DNA of 64,000 nt from CBDATA01 sp965202845 (GCA_965202845.1 OZ241856.1:1798001-1862000); one strand, 5' to 3'; shown: positions 44,161 to 53,403, counted from the first letter of the stretch. Numbers and translations are program-made. The notes: generated by a model from the letters alone, not told the origin.

Positions 44161-44619
44161 ATGACGCCACAAGTCGCCGGAGACCGGCGGAATGCGCCCC
44201 GAAGCCGGGTGGCGCTGCTCCGCGCGGTCGTCGCCCTCAGCGGGGTCTACGACGTGGCGCTCGGCGTCGCCATGCTGTTGGCCCTGGACGATCTCGCGCG
44301 CCTGCTCGACCTCCCGGCCCCCCTGTACCCGATCCACGCCAACCTGAACGGCTTGTTCGCCCTGGCGATCGGGATCGGCTACTTCTCGATTCTGCGCCGC
44401 CCGCAGCAGGCCCGCTGGTATCTCTGGGTCATGGGACCCTTCCTCAAGGGGGCCGGAGCGATCCTGCTGTTGCTGGACTTCGTCCTCCGGGGATCCCCCG
44501 CCTCGTTCCTGGCGTTCGCCGCCGCCGATGCGGTCGTGGCCTCGCTGAACGGCTTCGCCCTCGTTCGAACCGCCGGGACGGGCGCGCCGGAACCCGACGT
44601 CCCGGCCGAAACCGGATAG
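44161..44619 (+). CDS. Small multi-pass membrane protein
   Basis: 152 residues with four predicted membrane helices (VVALSGVYDVALGVAMLL, NLNGLFALAIGIGYFSIL, LWVMGPFLKGAGAILLLLDF, ASFLAFAAADAVVASL). No charged catalytic motif. Unknown role. First of a plus-strand run continuing through the selenoprotein candidate. Confidence 0.7.
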   Translation: MTPQVAGDRRNAPRSRVALLRAVVALSGVYDVALGVAMLLALDDLARLLDLPAPLYPIHANLNGLFALAIGIGYFSILRRPQQARWYLWVMGPFLKGAGAILLLLDFVLRGSPASFLAFAAADAVVASLNGFALVRTAGTGAPEPDVPAETG

Positions 44620-44631
44620 CATTCCCCTCCC

Positions 44632-45105
44632 ATGCGTCACCTCGTTCGTCTCGCCGTTCCCCTCGCCGTCCTGGCCCTCGCCGCCGCCTCGTTCGCCCAG
44701 CAGCCCGACGCTGGCGCGCCCCGCTTCGGGGTGTGGAAGCTGCGTTCCGACAACCCTCCGCCCTGGAGCAACGTCATGACCTATCGGCCGTGGAGCGACG
44801 GCGGCATGAGCATCACGGTGGCGTCCACGGGCGCCGACGGGCGAAGCTCCGAGTGGAGCTACAACACCATGTTCGACGGCGTGTTCCGGACGGTGACCGG
44901 CCTCGAGAATTCGGACACCGCGGTCGAGGTGGTGGACGAGCGCTCCACCCGCATCCTCAACCGGCGGGACGGCCGGGTGTATCAAGTCATCATCAACACC
45001 CTCTCCGAGGATGGCGACCGGATCGACAATGAGTACGTCCGGCTGGACGAGGAAGGGCGCATCGTCCGGGTGACGCACGCCACCTACGACCGGATCGAGG
45101 ACTGA
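44632..45105 (+). CDS. Small secreted protein of unknown function
   Basis: 157 residues with a signal peptide (PLAVLALAAASFAQ) and a compact beta-rich body (FGVWKLRSDNPPPWSNVMTY, YQVIINTLSEDGDRIDNEY). The WKL and S-x-x-P pattern resembles small exported proteins that follow a lipocalin-like fold, but I cannot name a family. Lies 12 bases after the membrane gene and 18 before the TGA-containing gene. Confidence 0.68.
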   Translation: MRHLVRLAVPLAVLALAAASFAQQPDAGAPRFGVWKLRSDNPPPWSNVMTYRPWSDGGMSITVASTGADGRSSEWSYNTMFDGVFRTVTGLENSDTAVEVVDERSTRILNRRDGRVYQVIINTLSEDGDRIDNEYVRLDEEGRIVRVTHATYDRIED

Positions 45106-45123
45106 GGGAGAGGAAAACCAGTC

Positions 45124-45480
45124 ATGGCGCAGAAAACAGTGGTCTGGCGGTATCACCGCCCCGGTTGAACCGGTTGCCGGAGAACGCAGGAGTTTCTTGC
45201 GGCGCGTGGAATCGGGGACGGCGAAGTCGCGAGCGCGACCCGGAACCCGATCGTCGGCGCCGACGCTCTGGCGCTGCTGGACGGGGTCTCCGAGCTGATG
45301 GTGGCCAAGGGGCGCCGGTTCGAGACCCATGACCTGCGCCGGGGGCTTCCCGAGGATCCCGAGGCGCTGTTGCTGGGGCGGTCGGGCAAGCTCCGCGCCC
45401 CCACCATGCGGGTCGGGGACCGGCTGCTCGTCGGGTTCCACCAGGACATGTACGAAACCGCGTTCGGATCCGGCGGGTGA
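45124..45480 (+). CDS. Thioredoxin/ArsC-like selenoprotein candidate with in-frame TGA
   Basis: 119 codons including an in-frame TGA at codon 15 (45166-45168). Read as Sec, the product is 118 residues beginning AQKTVVWRYHRPG-U-TGC-RRTQEF, placing U in a UxxC redox motif just after the first beta-strand, as in thioredoxin-fold and ArsC/Spx-like proteins; RAPTMRVGDRLLVGF supplies the cis-Pro-type strand near the C-terminus. The ATG has a good AGGGAGAGG site. The true stop at 45478-45480 overlaps the next start as GTGA, supporting the full frame. A hairpin lies just after the TGA. Standard calling would give either a 14-residue peptide or a 60-residue fragment. Otherwise it is a nonsense mutant. 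Confidence 0.72.
45176..45203 (+). promoter_or_regulatory. Candidate bacterial SECIS hairpin
   Basis: Eight bases after the TGA, GCCG-GAGAA pairs with UUCUU-G-CGGC (one bulged G), leaving a 9-nt loop CGCAGGAGU about 17-25 nt after the TGA, within the usual distance of SelB-binding loops and with G residues in the loop. A competing CGCA/UGCG stem is possible. Structure worked out by hand, not folded. Confidence 0.5.
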
Positions 45481-46595
45481 CCCCGATCCGTTCCCGCGCC
45501 CCCCAGCGCCGGGCGGCGATGGGCGCGCTCGCCGTCCGGGTTCGGATGCGGCAGAAGCTGAACCATTGGCTCTTCCGCGCGATTTCGGTTCGGACCCCGG
45601 CGCCGGTGCTCGCCCGACTCCTCCGGGTCGGCGCCGATCCCAACGCCACCGACGCCGAGGGCCAGCCCGCGCTCACCGCGGCGCTGGTCGCCCAATGCGA
45701 TCCCGCGGCGCTCCGGGTTCTGCTTGACGGGGGCGCGGACCCCAACGCCCCGCGCGGGTCGGAATGGCCTCCGCTGTTCATTGCGGTGGGACTGGGGGCG
45801 AGCGCCGACGCGGTTCGGTTGCTCCTGAACGCCGGGGCGGACCCCGATTTCGCGCAGCCCGACGGCGCCGGCCCCCTTCACGTTCTGGTCGCCCGGTGGA
45901 AGCGGCGCGACGATCCGGAGGAAATCCGTCGCCGCGTGCGGATCGCCGAAATCCTGCTTGACGGCGGCGCCGACCCCGACGCCCACGGGAGCGATCAGGT
46001 GACTCCGCTCCACTTCGTGGCTTCGCACGGCCCGCCGGAGCTGGTGGATCCCCTGGTCGCCGGAGGCGCCGACCCCGATCACCCGGGAGCGGGCGGCTTC
46101 GCGCCGCTCCACGCGGCGGTGGGGCGATCCCGGCTCGCCATGGTGGAGGCGTTGCTGGCGGCGGGCGCCCAGCCGAACTCGCGCACCGAACGGGGCATCA
46201 CGCCCCTGCACCTGCTGCGTGGGGATGACGACGACGCGGCGGCGCTGCTCCAGGCGCTGGTCGAGGCGGGCGCGGACATCAACGCCCAGAGCCGCGCCGG
46301 CGCCACCCCGCTCCACTACGCGGTTTCGGACACCGGCTCGCTCGCCATGACCCGCCTGCTGCTGGATGCGGGGGCCGACGCGCACGCCGCCAGCGCCGGC
46401 GGCGTGACCCCGCTGCACCTCGCCACCCACGACGCGACCGATCCGGCGGTTGTGGTCGCGCTTCTGGACGCCGGCGCCGACCCGAGCGCCAAGGACGCCG
46501 ACGGCGTCACCCCCCGCGAGCTGGCGAAGCAGAATCGCGCGCTCCGCGACTCCGAGGCGCTCTGGCTGCTGGAGATGAGCCGCCTCGTGCATTGA
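45477..46595 (+). CDS. Ankyrin-repeat protein
   Basis: 372 residues with about nine ankyrin repeats from residue 45 on, recurring as LLxxGADPNA and TPLHxAV (e.g. ALLDGGADPN-type turns, ATPLHYAVSDTGSLAMTRLL, VTPLHLATHDATDPAVVVAL). No signal peptide, so probably cytoplasmic; binds protein partners. GTG 45477 overlaps the selenoprotein-candidate stop; an ATG at codon 15 is an alternative. Coupling suggests a shared function or regulation. Confidence 0.9.
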   Translation: MTPIRSRAPQRRAAMGALAVRVRMRQKLNHWLFRAISVRTPAPVLARLLRVGADPNATDAEGQPALTAALVAQCDPAALRVLLDGGADPNAPRGSEWPPLFIAVGLGASADAVRLLLNAGADPDFAQPDGAGPLHVLVARWKRRDDPEEIRRRVRIAEILLDGGADPDAHGSDQVTPLHFVASHGPPELVDPLVAGGADPDHPGAGGFAPLHAAVGRSRLAMVEALLAAGAQPNSRTERGITPLHLLRGDDDDAAALLQALVEAGADINAQSRAGATPLHYAVSDTGSLAMTRLLLDAGADAHAASAGGVTPLHLATHDATDPAVVVALLDAGADPSAKDADGVTPRELAKQNRALRDSEALWLLEMSRLVH

Positions 46596-46629
46596 CCGCC
46601 GACAACCGCAGATCACGGAGGAAACCGAC

Positions 46630-46767
46630 GTGAATCTATTGCCTGTGGAAATTGAACCTTCCACCCTTTACTTCGGGGATTGCCTTGAAGTCATGTGGGA
46701 TTGGGATCGAGATCAAGTGGACTTGATCTATTTGGACCCTCCGTTCAATTCCAAGGCGGATTACAAC
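46630..46767 (+). pseudogene. DNA methyltransferase/endonuclease, 5' fragment
   Basis: 46 codons from GTG 46630, after GGAGG. TLYFGDCLEVM and LIYLDPPFNSKADYN are the start of a beta-class adenine/cytosine-N4 DNA methyltransferase with catalytic motif DPPF. The reading frame is cut by IS5 copy 2. The remainder resumes at 49700, and the region between motif DPPF and KPTGSIYLH is missing, roughly 60 codons by comparison with the family. GC content is low, indicating acquired DNA. Confidence 0.85.
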
Positions 46768-47239
46768 GAACCTATCTCGTAATTGAAATTTTGGGATGAT
46801 CTGTGTACAATCCAAACCATGTCCCGCTTGGCCCACTTGATTCGAATCAGAGAAAAATACTGGGGGAAAATTCAGAAATTCTTCCCGGAAGAAAACATCC
46901 CCAAAGGACGTCGGGGACGAAAGCCCGTGCCCGCACGCGAAGTTCTCGAAGCCGTTCTTTGGCTCCTGCATACCGGTGCGCCGTGGAGGTTTCTGCCGCC
47001 AGAGTATCCGAATTACAAAACCGTTCATCGCAGGTATCAAGCCTGGTGTCGCGCCGGTGTTTATCCGAAAATCATGGAGAGATTGGTAGCTGAACTTCAA
47101 GAGTGCGGTCAGTACGATGGATCGGAAGGTTTTATCGACGGAATGTTCTTACCTGCGAAAGGCGGAGGTCTCGAAATCGGACGGACGAAGCGTGGTAAAG
47201 GCATGAGGATCATGGCGATAGTTGAGAAACATGGTTTGC

Positions 47240-48707
47240 GGCTCTTTCAAATACCGAGTGGGTACGCGACATGAGGGTTGAGCTTGGAGAAGTCCAGTTT
47301 TCCGGCGATGAGGAAGAACACGGTGCGGATGGTCTGGAAGGTTCCGTAGCCTCTGGCTTTCCGCTTGGCCGCCTGAAACAGGCCGTTGAGCGCCTCGATG
47401 AAGCCGTTGGTCTGGCGGGTTCGGGCCCACGCGACGATGCCCTCGAGATGTTTGCGGATCATCCGCGCGACGGCTTTCATGGGTTCGACCTTGGAGCGGT
47501 TCACGTTGGCGCACCACTGCCGGAGCATGGCTCTGACGACGTTGACCTGCTTGCGGTTGAGGATGTTCCGGAGTTGCTCGCGGTACATCCAGGCTCGGGC
47601 GGTGCGCTTTCCGGGGGCCTGCGCGATGAGAGCGTTGAGTTGGGCGCGCTGTTCGGGGCCGAGTCGTTCGGGATTTTTGAGGAGCGCCCAGCGCATGCCC
47701 TTGAGTTGGGGGTTGGCGCGCTGCTCGATGCGCCGGGTCTGGTCGAGGGCCTTGGATGCGTGAGCGATGACGTGGAATTTGTCGAAGGTGATCTGGGCGT
47801 TGGGGAGATGCTCTGCGACGCCCTTCATGTAGGCGGGGGACATGTCGATGGAGGCGACTTCGACGGCTTCGGGGTCTCCGCCGTGGGCTTCGAGGCTTCG
47901 GGCGAATCGGTCGACGGAGTCGGCGGCGCGGCCTTCTCCGACGAAGATGACCCGGCGTTTTCGGGCGTCTGCGACGACGGTGACGTAGTTGTGGCCGCGC
48001 GCGCGGGAGGTTTCGTCGATGGCGACGGCGCGGACGTCGGCTTGGTCGTCGGTTTCGGTGGCGAGTTCCACATAGCGGTTGGAGATGGCCTGGGTTTGGT
48101 GCTGGGAGAGTCCGGCGAGCCGTGCGACGGCGGCGAAGGTCATGTCCTGGCACATGGCGAGAATCAAGGCTTCGAAGAGGAGGGAGAACCCGGAGAGCTT
48201 GCCGGCCCAGGGCGGCGAGACCAGCGCGACCTTGCCGTTGGGGAGGCGCACCCGGGGGACGCGCGCCACCAGTTCGCACTCGAATTGGAAGAAGTTGAGG
48301 TGGCGGAAGCGCTTGGTCTTGGTGTCGTGGACCGGATGGAGGCCGTCGTGGTTCTGGTGGGCGAAGCGGGCGCCCCTGCGGAAATCGACGCGGATGCTCA
48401 GCTTTCCTTGGTCCTTGTCGAATTCCACGTTCTCGACGAACCAGGGGTCCGGGATGCCGAGGGCTTGGGCGAAAAGCTCGTGTAGCACTGGATGCGCTCC
48501 TTTTTTTCAGGGTCGAAAGCGGGAAAAGTGTTCCATTGGTGTGTGGCGACGCTGGCTGGGGACGGTTGCGGCTTCCCGCTTTCGACCCTTTTTCGAGCGT
48601 GCCCGCCGGATTCCGTGAGTCAAGGGTTCGCTACGCCGTGCAAGCCCGCCCTTGACACCCGGAATCCCGGCGGTCTCCATTCTACCCACTCAAATCTCAA
48701 TTGAGGC
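47240..48707 (-). mobile_element. ISL3-family element, copy 2
   Basis: Complete 1468-bp element in reverse orientation, flanked by the exact 8-bp duplication TGGTTTGC (47232-47239 and 48708-48715) derived from the IS5 transposase gene. Same length and ends as copy 1. Confidence 0.93.
47247..48488 (-). CDS. ISL3-family transposase, copy 2
   Basis: 413 residues, GTG at 48488. Nearly identical to copy 1; differences include ASIDMSPAYMKG for ASSDMSPAYIKG and KNPERLGPEQ for KSPERLGAEQ. All catalytic acidic residues are kept, so it is probably functional. Confidence 0.92.
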   Translation of the reverse strand: MLHELFAQALGIPDPWFVENVEFDKDQGKLSIRVDFRRGARFAHQNHDGLHPVHDTKTKRFRHLNFFQFECELVARVPRVRLPNGKVALVSPPWAGKLSGFSLLFEALILAMCQDMTFAAVARLAGLSQHQTQAISNRYVELATETDDQADVRAVAIDETSRARGHNYVTVVADARKRRVIFVGEGRAADSVDRFARSLEAHGGDPEAVEVASIDMSPAYMKGVAEHLPNAQITFDKFHVIAHASKALDQTRRIEQRANPQLKGMRWALLKNPERLGPEQRAQLNALIAQAPGKRTARAWMYREQLRNILNRKQVNVVRAMLRQWCANVNRSKVEPMKAVARMIRKHLEGIVAWARTRQTNGFIEALNGLFQAAKRKARGYGTFQTIRTVFFLIAGKLDFSKLNPHVAYPLGI

Positions 48708-49095
48708 TGGTTTGCCTTACTCGATCAGCGTACATGCTGCGAATCACCACGAAGTGAAGTTGGTTCAGTTGAATCTGCCATTCCGCATGGTAGAAGAAAA
48801 ACCGAAAAATCTGATTGGAGACAAAGCCTACGACAGTGATGCGTTGGACGAGGATATGCGCGAGAAAGGAATCAACATGATCGCGCCGCACCGCAAGAAC
48901 CGAAAGAGGCCGAGGACGCAAGACGGACGTCGGCTACGTCGGTATCAGAGGAGGTGGATGGTAGAACGCTTCTTCGCGTGGATACAGTGGCAGCGACGGA
49001 TTCTGATTCGATGGGAATTTCATCCAGAAAACTTCTTGGGTTTCGTTCAGCTGGCCTGCATCACAGTCCTTCTCAGGCAATTTTGAGATAGGTTC

Positions 49096-49699
49096 ATGTC
49101 CCCCGCCTACATCAAGGGCGTCGCAGAGCATCTCCCCAACGCCCAAATCACCTTCGACAAATTCCACGTCATCGCCCACGCGTCCAAGGCCCTCGACCAG
49201 ACCCGGCGCATCGAGCAGCGCGCCAACCCGCAACTCAAGGGCATGCGCTGGGCGCTCCTCAAGAGCCCCGAACGACTCGGCGCCGAACAACGCGCCCAAC
49301 TCAACGCCCTCATCGCGCAGGCCCCCGGCAAGCGCACCGCCCGAGCCTGGATGTACCGCGAACAACTCCGGAACATCCTCAACCGCAAGCAGGTCAACGT
49401 CGTCCGAGCCATGCTCCGGCAGTGGTGCGCCAACGTGAACCGCTCCAAGGTAGAACCCATGAAAGCCGTCGCGCGGATGATCCGCAAACATCTCGAGGGC
49501 ATCGTCGCGTGGGCCCGAACCCGCCAGACCAACGGCTTCATCGAGGCGCTCAACGGCCTGTTTCAGGCGGCCAAGCGGAAAGCCAGAGGCTACGGAACCT
49601 TCCAGACCATCCGCACCGTGTTCTTCCTCATCGCCGGAAAACTGGACTTCTCCAAGCTCAACCCTCATGTCGCGTACCCACTCGGTATTTGAAAGAGCC
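49096..49699 (+). mobile_element. Truncated ISL3 element, copy 3
   Basis: The right-hand 604 bp of ISL3 (equivalent to 37849-38452 of copy 1), including the last 198 transposase codons from DMSPAYIKG onward and the right end GAAAGAGCC. The left 864 bp are gone; IS5 copy 2 abuts directly. The eight bases after its end (TTTTGAAA) would be the surviving half of its target duplication. Confidence 0.9.
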
Positions 49700-50814
49700 T
49701 TTTGAAACCTACTGGTTCCATTTACTTGCATTGTGATCCTGCGGCAAGTCATTACCTGAAGTTGGTAATGGACTCGATTTTCGGAAGAAGCAACTTTCTG
49801 AACGAGATCATCTGGTACTACAAGAATGCGTCGAGGGGAAAACAGCAATGGGCCAAATCGCATGATGTAATCTTCTGGTATGCCAAGGAGAAAGGAAGGG
49901 AAACCTTCAATCGGGATGAAATTCTGGCCCCATTCGAAAGTGGAATGACCGAGTGGAGATACAACCGAGGGGGACAGAAAGGACGGGAAGCGCCAAAGGG
50001 AAAGACACCGGACGATGTGATAACCATCCCGTCGCTGAACGCGATGGCGAAAGAGAGAACCGGCTATCCGACCCAGAAGCCTCTGGCCCTTCTTGAGCAA
50101 ATTATCAAGGCCAGTTCCAACAAGGACGACTTGGTTCTTGATCCGTTTTGCGGTTGTGGAACAGCGGTAGTCGCCGCTCACAATACAGGAAGAAGATGGG
50201 CGGGAATCGATATATCACCCTTCGCCGTGGAATCGGTGATGAAGAACCGTTTCGCCAAAAATCGATTGCAGGTGAAAACAAAAGGAATTCCTGTGGACTT
50301 GACAGGAGCGCGGAAACTCGCCCAATCCGACCCATTCAAGTTCGAAATCTGGGCAGTCTCGCAAGTACCCGGCATGGCTCCCAATGCCAAACAGTCAGGA
50401 GACAGGGGAATCGATGGACGCGGAACTCTCCATGAGAAGAACAAAAACGGAAAAAATCTTGTGATCGCCCAAGTGAAGGCAGGCCGGCCTACTGCGAGTC
50501 AATTCCGCGACTTCCTGCACTGTATGGATCGGGACAATGCGGCCGCGGGGGTGTTCATTGCCATGGAAGCCAATGACTCTCTTCGCAAGAAGGCGGAAGA
50601 GCAAGGCCATTATCGAGTTCCGAACATCGCAGGGCCGTTTCCGAAAGTTCAGTTTTGGTGCTTGGAAGAATGGTTGAAACAGAACAAGGACAGGCGATTT
50701 CTTCCCAATTTGCCGCCCATGAACGATCCCTACACGGGCAAACACCTCCAAACCGCAACCCTGTTCAACCAGAAAACCACCCGGAGAAGTTCTGCGCAAC
50801 CGACCTCAGGCTGA
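49700..50814 (+). pseudogene. DNA methyltransferase/endonuclease, 3' fragment
   Basis: About 371 codons. KPTGSIYLHCDP and IIWYYKNASRGKQQWAKSHD continue the methyltransferase; VLDPFCGCGTAVVAA is the SAM-binding motif I. From about residue 190 a Mrr-like PD-(D/E)xK nuclease domain follows: FEIWAVSQVPGMAPNAK, GDRGIDGRG and LVIAQVKAGR. The gene therefore joined modification and restriction in one chain, like type IIG-style enzymes. A TTG at 49702 could start a truncated product, but it lacks motif IV, so it is probably dead. Confidence 0.85.
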
Positions 50815-50835
50815 AGATTGCATAAAGGCATCCTC

Positions 50836-53019
50836 ATGACTCAGAAGCGCGTCCTGATTCCGCTGCTCGCGCTGTTGATCGGGATCGGGGCGCCCGTTGC
50901 GGCGCAGACTCCTGTCCTTCCGGCGGAAGGCGCTCCCGGCCTCAACCGGATCGCCCTCTATCCGACGCCGGACCTGGCGCCGGCGGGCGGCGCCGGACTC
51001 CTCCGCTGGGACCCGAGTCCCTTCGGGGTTTCGGTGACTCGGGACGGGAACCAGCGCTACCGGCTGGACCTTGAAATCGAGGGATTGCCCGACCCCGCCA
51101 CGCTCGGCGATTTCCACACCTATGTGGCCTGGGCGACGACGCCGATCCTGGATCCGGTGATGCGTCTCGGCGAAGTGGGGAACGGAAGGTTTCCGAACCT
51201 GGGGCCGATCTCGTTCGACAAGTTCGTGATCCTGGTGAGCGCCGAAGCGACTCCGTATCCGGCGACCCGAACCGGGCGGCTGGCGCTTCGGGGCGCGTCG
51301 CCGTCCACCCGCATCCTGCCCGACAACCACCTGATGGTTCCGGTGAGCGGCGTCGGGGAGAGCGGCGCGGCGTCCGCCATGGATCACAGGGCGATGGACC
51401 ATGCGGCGATGGGACATGACACCGGCGACGCCGCTCCCCGCTGGCGCCACCCGCCGATGCTGGAGGAGACGCCGATGATCCCCGGTCTCGGCCACCTGCG
51501 TCCGGCGCCGCTCCCCTTCCTGCCGTCTCCGACGCCCGACGGAACGGTTCCGGCCGCCGTCCCTTCGCAAGTCGCGCGGCTTGAAGACGGGCAGACCCTG
51601 GACTTGATGGCGGGACCGGTGCGTCGCGTGATCCATGGCCGGGAGATGTTGATGTACGGGTTCAACGGCCAGTACCCTGGACCGTTGATTCACGTGGATC
51701 AGAGCTCCACGATCTTCGTGAACTTCGAGAACCACACCCCCTGGCCCACCGCGATCCACTGGCACGGAGTGCGGCTCGACAACCGCTACGACGGCGTTCC
51801 CCATCTGACCCAGGACCCGGTTCCCCCCGGCGGCCGATTCGAGTACCGGGTCTTCTTCCGCGACGCCGGTCTCTACTGGTATCACCCGCACCACCGCGAG
51901 GAAGTGCAGCAGGACCTCGGCCTCTACGGAAACATGCTGGTCGAGGCGCCGGCCGACGAGTGGTACGCGCCGGTCCACCGCGAGGAAATCCTCATGCTGG
52001 ACGATCTGCTGATCGCGGACGACGGCGGCCTGTTCCCGTGGGGAACCGAGCGGGCCACCCATGCGCTGATGGGGCGTTTCGGCAACCTGATGCTGGTGAA
52101 CGGGGAGCCGAGCCACCGGATGGAGGTGGACCGGGGCGAAGTCGTGCGCTTCTTCCTGACCAACGCCTCGAACACCCGCACCTTCAATCTGGTGTTCGGC
52201 GAACCGGGAACCCACCGGATCAAGGTGGTGGGATCCGACCTGTCGAAGTACGAGCGCGAAACCTGGGTGGATTCGGTGACCATGGCCCCGGCGGAGCGCT
52301 ACATCGTCGAAGTGCGCTGGGATGTTCCCGGCGAGCATCGGATTCGCAACCAGGTCCGGCCGCTGGAGCACACCTTCGGCGGATACTTCTCGCGGGCGAC
52401 CGATCTCGGAGTGGTCACCGTCGGTTCGGAGGCCGCCGACCCGCTGGGCGCGCCGGGGTTCGATGCGCTTCGGGAGAATCCGTCGGTCACCGCCGACGTG
52501 GACCGCTTCCGCCCCCGCTTCGACGATCCGCCCGACTACGAGCTGGCGCTCACCATGGACGTGGAGGGGATGGATCCGGCGATCATGCAGCGGATGCGCG
52601 CCGACCGGGTGTTCTTTCCGCCGGTCGAATGGGCGGACACCATGCCGATGATGAACTCGGTGGCGACTCCCGAAGAGGTGCGCTGGATCGTGCGGGAGCC
52701 GGCGACCGGAAGGGAGAACATGGACATCGCCTGGCGCTTCCGGGTGGGCGACGTCGCGCGCATCCGGATCGCGAACGACGCCGGCGCGATGCATGCGATG
52801 CAGCACCCCTTCCACATCCACGGCCAGCGCTTCCTGGTGACCCACCGGAACGGCGCGCCGGTGGAGAATCAGGTCTTCAAGGACACCATGCTGATCGCCG
52901 CCGGGGAGACCGTGGACATCGTGCTGGAAATCACCAATCCGGGAAAGTGGATGGCGCACTGCCACATCGCCGAACACCTCGAAGCGGGGATGCGCTTCGT
53001 GTTCGAAGTAACCCCTTGA
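50836..53019 (+). CDS. Multicopper oxidase
   Basis: 727 residues from ATG 50836. A signal peptide ends near VAAQT; a 200-residue N-terminal extension with His/Met clusters (MDHRAMDHAAMGHD) precedes cupredoxin domains with copper ligands AIHWHGVRLDN, YWYHPHHREE, HPFHIHGQRF and HCHIAEHLEAGM (type 1 site with Met). It oxidises metals or organic substrates in the periplasm with reduction of O2 to water. The His/Met-rich stretch suggests copper or metal handling. It starts just after the broken methyltransferase gene. Confidence 0.93.
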   Translation: MTQKRVLIPLLALLIGIGAPVAAQTPVLPAEGAPGLNRIALYPTPDLAPAGGAGLLRWDPSPFGVSVTRDGNQRYRLDLEIEGLPDPATLGDFHTYVAWATTPILDPVMRLGEVGNGRFPNLGPISFDKFVILVSAEATPYPATRTGRLALRGASPSTRILPDNHLMVPVSGVGESGAASAMDHRAMDHAAMGHDTGDAAPRWRHPPMLEETPMIPGLGHLRPAPLPFLPSPTPDGTVPAAVPSQVARLEDGQTLDLMAGPVRRVIHGREMLMYGFNGQYPGPLIHVDQSSTIFVNFENHTPWPTAIHWHGVRLDNRYDGVPHLTQDPVPPGGRFEYRVFFRDAGLYWYHPHHREEVQQDLGLYGNMLVEAPADEWYAPVHREEILMLDDLLIADDGGLFPWGTERATHALMGRFGNLMLVNGEPSHRMEVDRGEVVRFFLTNASNTRTFNLVFGEPGTHRIKVVGSDLSKYERETWVDSVTMAPAERYIVEVRWDVPGEHRIRNQVRPLEHTFGGYFSRATDLGVVTVGSEAADPLGAPGFDALRENPSVTADVDRFRPRFDDPPDYELALTMDVEGMDPAIMQRMRADRVFFPPVEWADTMPMMNSVATPEEVRWIVREPATGRENMDIAWRFRVGDVARIRIANDAGAMHAMQHPFHIHGQRFLVTHRNGAPVENQVFKDTMLIAAGETVDIVLEITNPGKWMAHCHIAEHLEAGMRFVFEVTP

Positions 53020-53031
53020 ATCTGTCCTCGA

Positions 53032-53403
53032 TCAGAGAATTTTGGTCGCGAGCACCTGCTGCATTCCCTCTCCGTTGGCCGTCTTGTCGAACTGCACCTC
53101 GAGCTTTTCTCCACCCATCGCCCATATCCGCACGGTTGTCATGCCCAGAACCTTGCCGCCGAACTCGACAGCGAAACGGCTGACCTTGTTGAACGCGATG
53201 CTGTCGTAGTTCTTCTTGGCTCCGGTAACGCCTTGCTTGTCAACATTCAGAACCCTCCGGTCCGTCACGATGAAAAGATCCCGGATGGTTTTGCAGGCGT
53301 ACTCGACGATTTCTCCTGGCGCCAGCACATGGGCGTAGTCCCGCTGCACTTCTTCGGCATCAACGCCGCCGTACATCTGGGAGAGCGATTCAGTCAAAGT
53401 CAT
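53032..53403 (-). CDS. Bacterial PH-like domain protein
   Basis: 123 residues: a short N-terminal helix, then a PH-like barrel (YAHVLAPGEIVEYACKTIRDLFIVTDRRVLN-type strands, KVSRFAVEFGGKVLG, VRIWAMGGEKLEVQFD), as in YokE/bPH_1 proteins. Function in bacteria unknown. The ATG overlaps the stop of the C26 gene (ATGA). Confidence 0.75.
   Translation of the reverse strand: MTLTESLSQMYGGVDAEEVQRDYAHVLAPGEIVEYACKTIRDLFIVTDRRVLNVDKQGVTGAKKNYDSIAFNKVSRFAVEFGGKVLGMTTVRIWAMGGEKLEVQFDKTANGEGMQQVLATKIL

Larger units (their letters stand above)
46819..49086 (+). pseudogene. IS5-family transposase, copy 2, interrupted
   Basis: The same 263-residue gene as copy 1, with its 5' part at 46819-47239 and 3' part at about 48716-49086, separated by ISL3 after the EKHGL codons. 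The DDE residues are split between the parts, so it is inactive in cis. A few substitutions from copy 1 (for example MERLVAELQ against MEKLVVELQ). Confidence 0.9.
46768..49095 (+). mobile_element. IS5-family element, copy 2, split by ISL3
   Basis: Ends GAACCTATCTC (46768-46778) and GAGATAGGTTC (49085-49095). It has the same total length as copy 1 with its ISL3 (2328 bp) and a near-identical sequence, but here ISL3 sits inside the transposase gene, in the opposite direction. The left flank is methyltransferase DNA, the right flank the interior of another ISL3 copy, so no target duplication is seen and a deletion must have followed insertion. Confidence 0.9.

Noticed and set aside
45166..45168. 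TGA as a plain nonsense mutation making a pseudogene
   Set aside because: Possible, but the frame is intact on both sides, at a redox Cys position, with coupled overlap downstream; kept as candidate selenoprotein.
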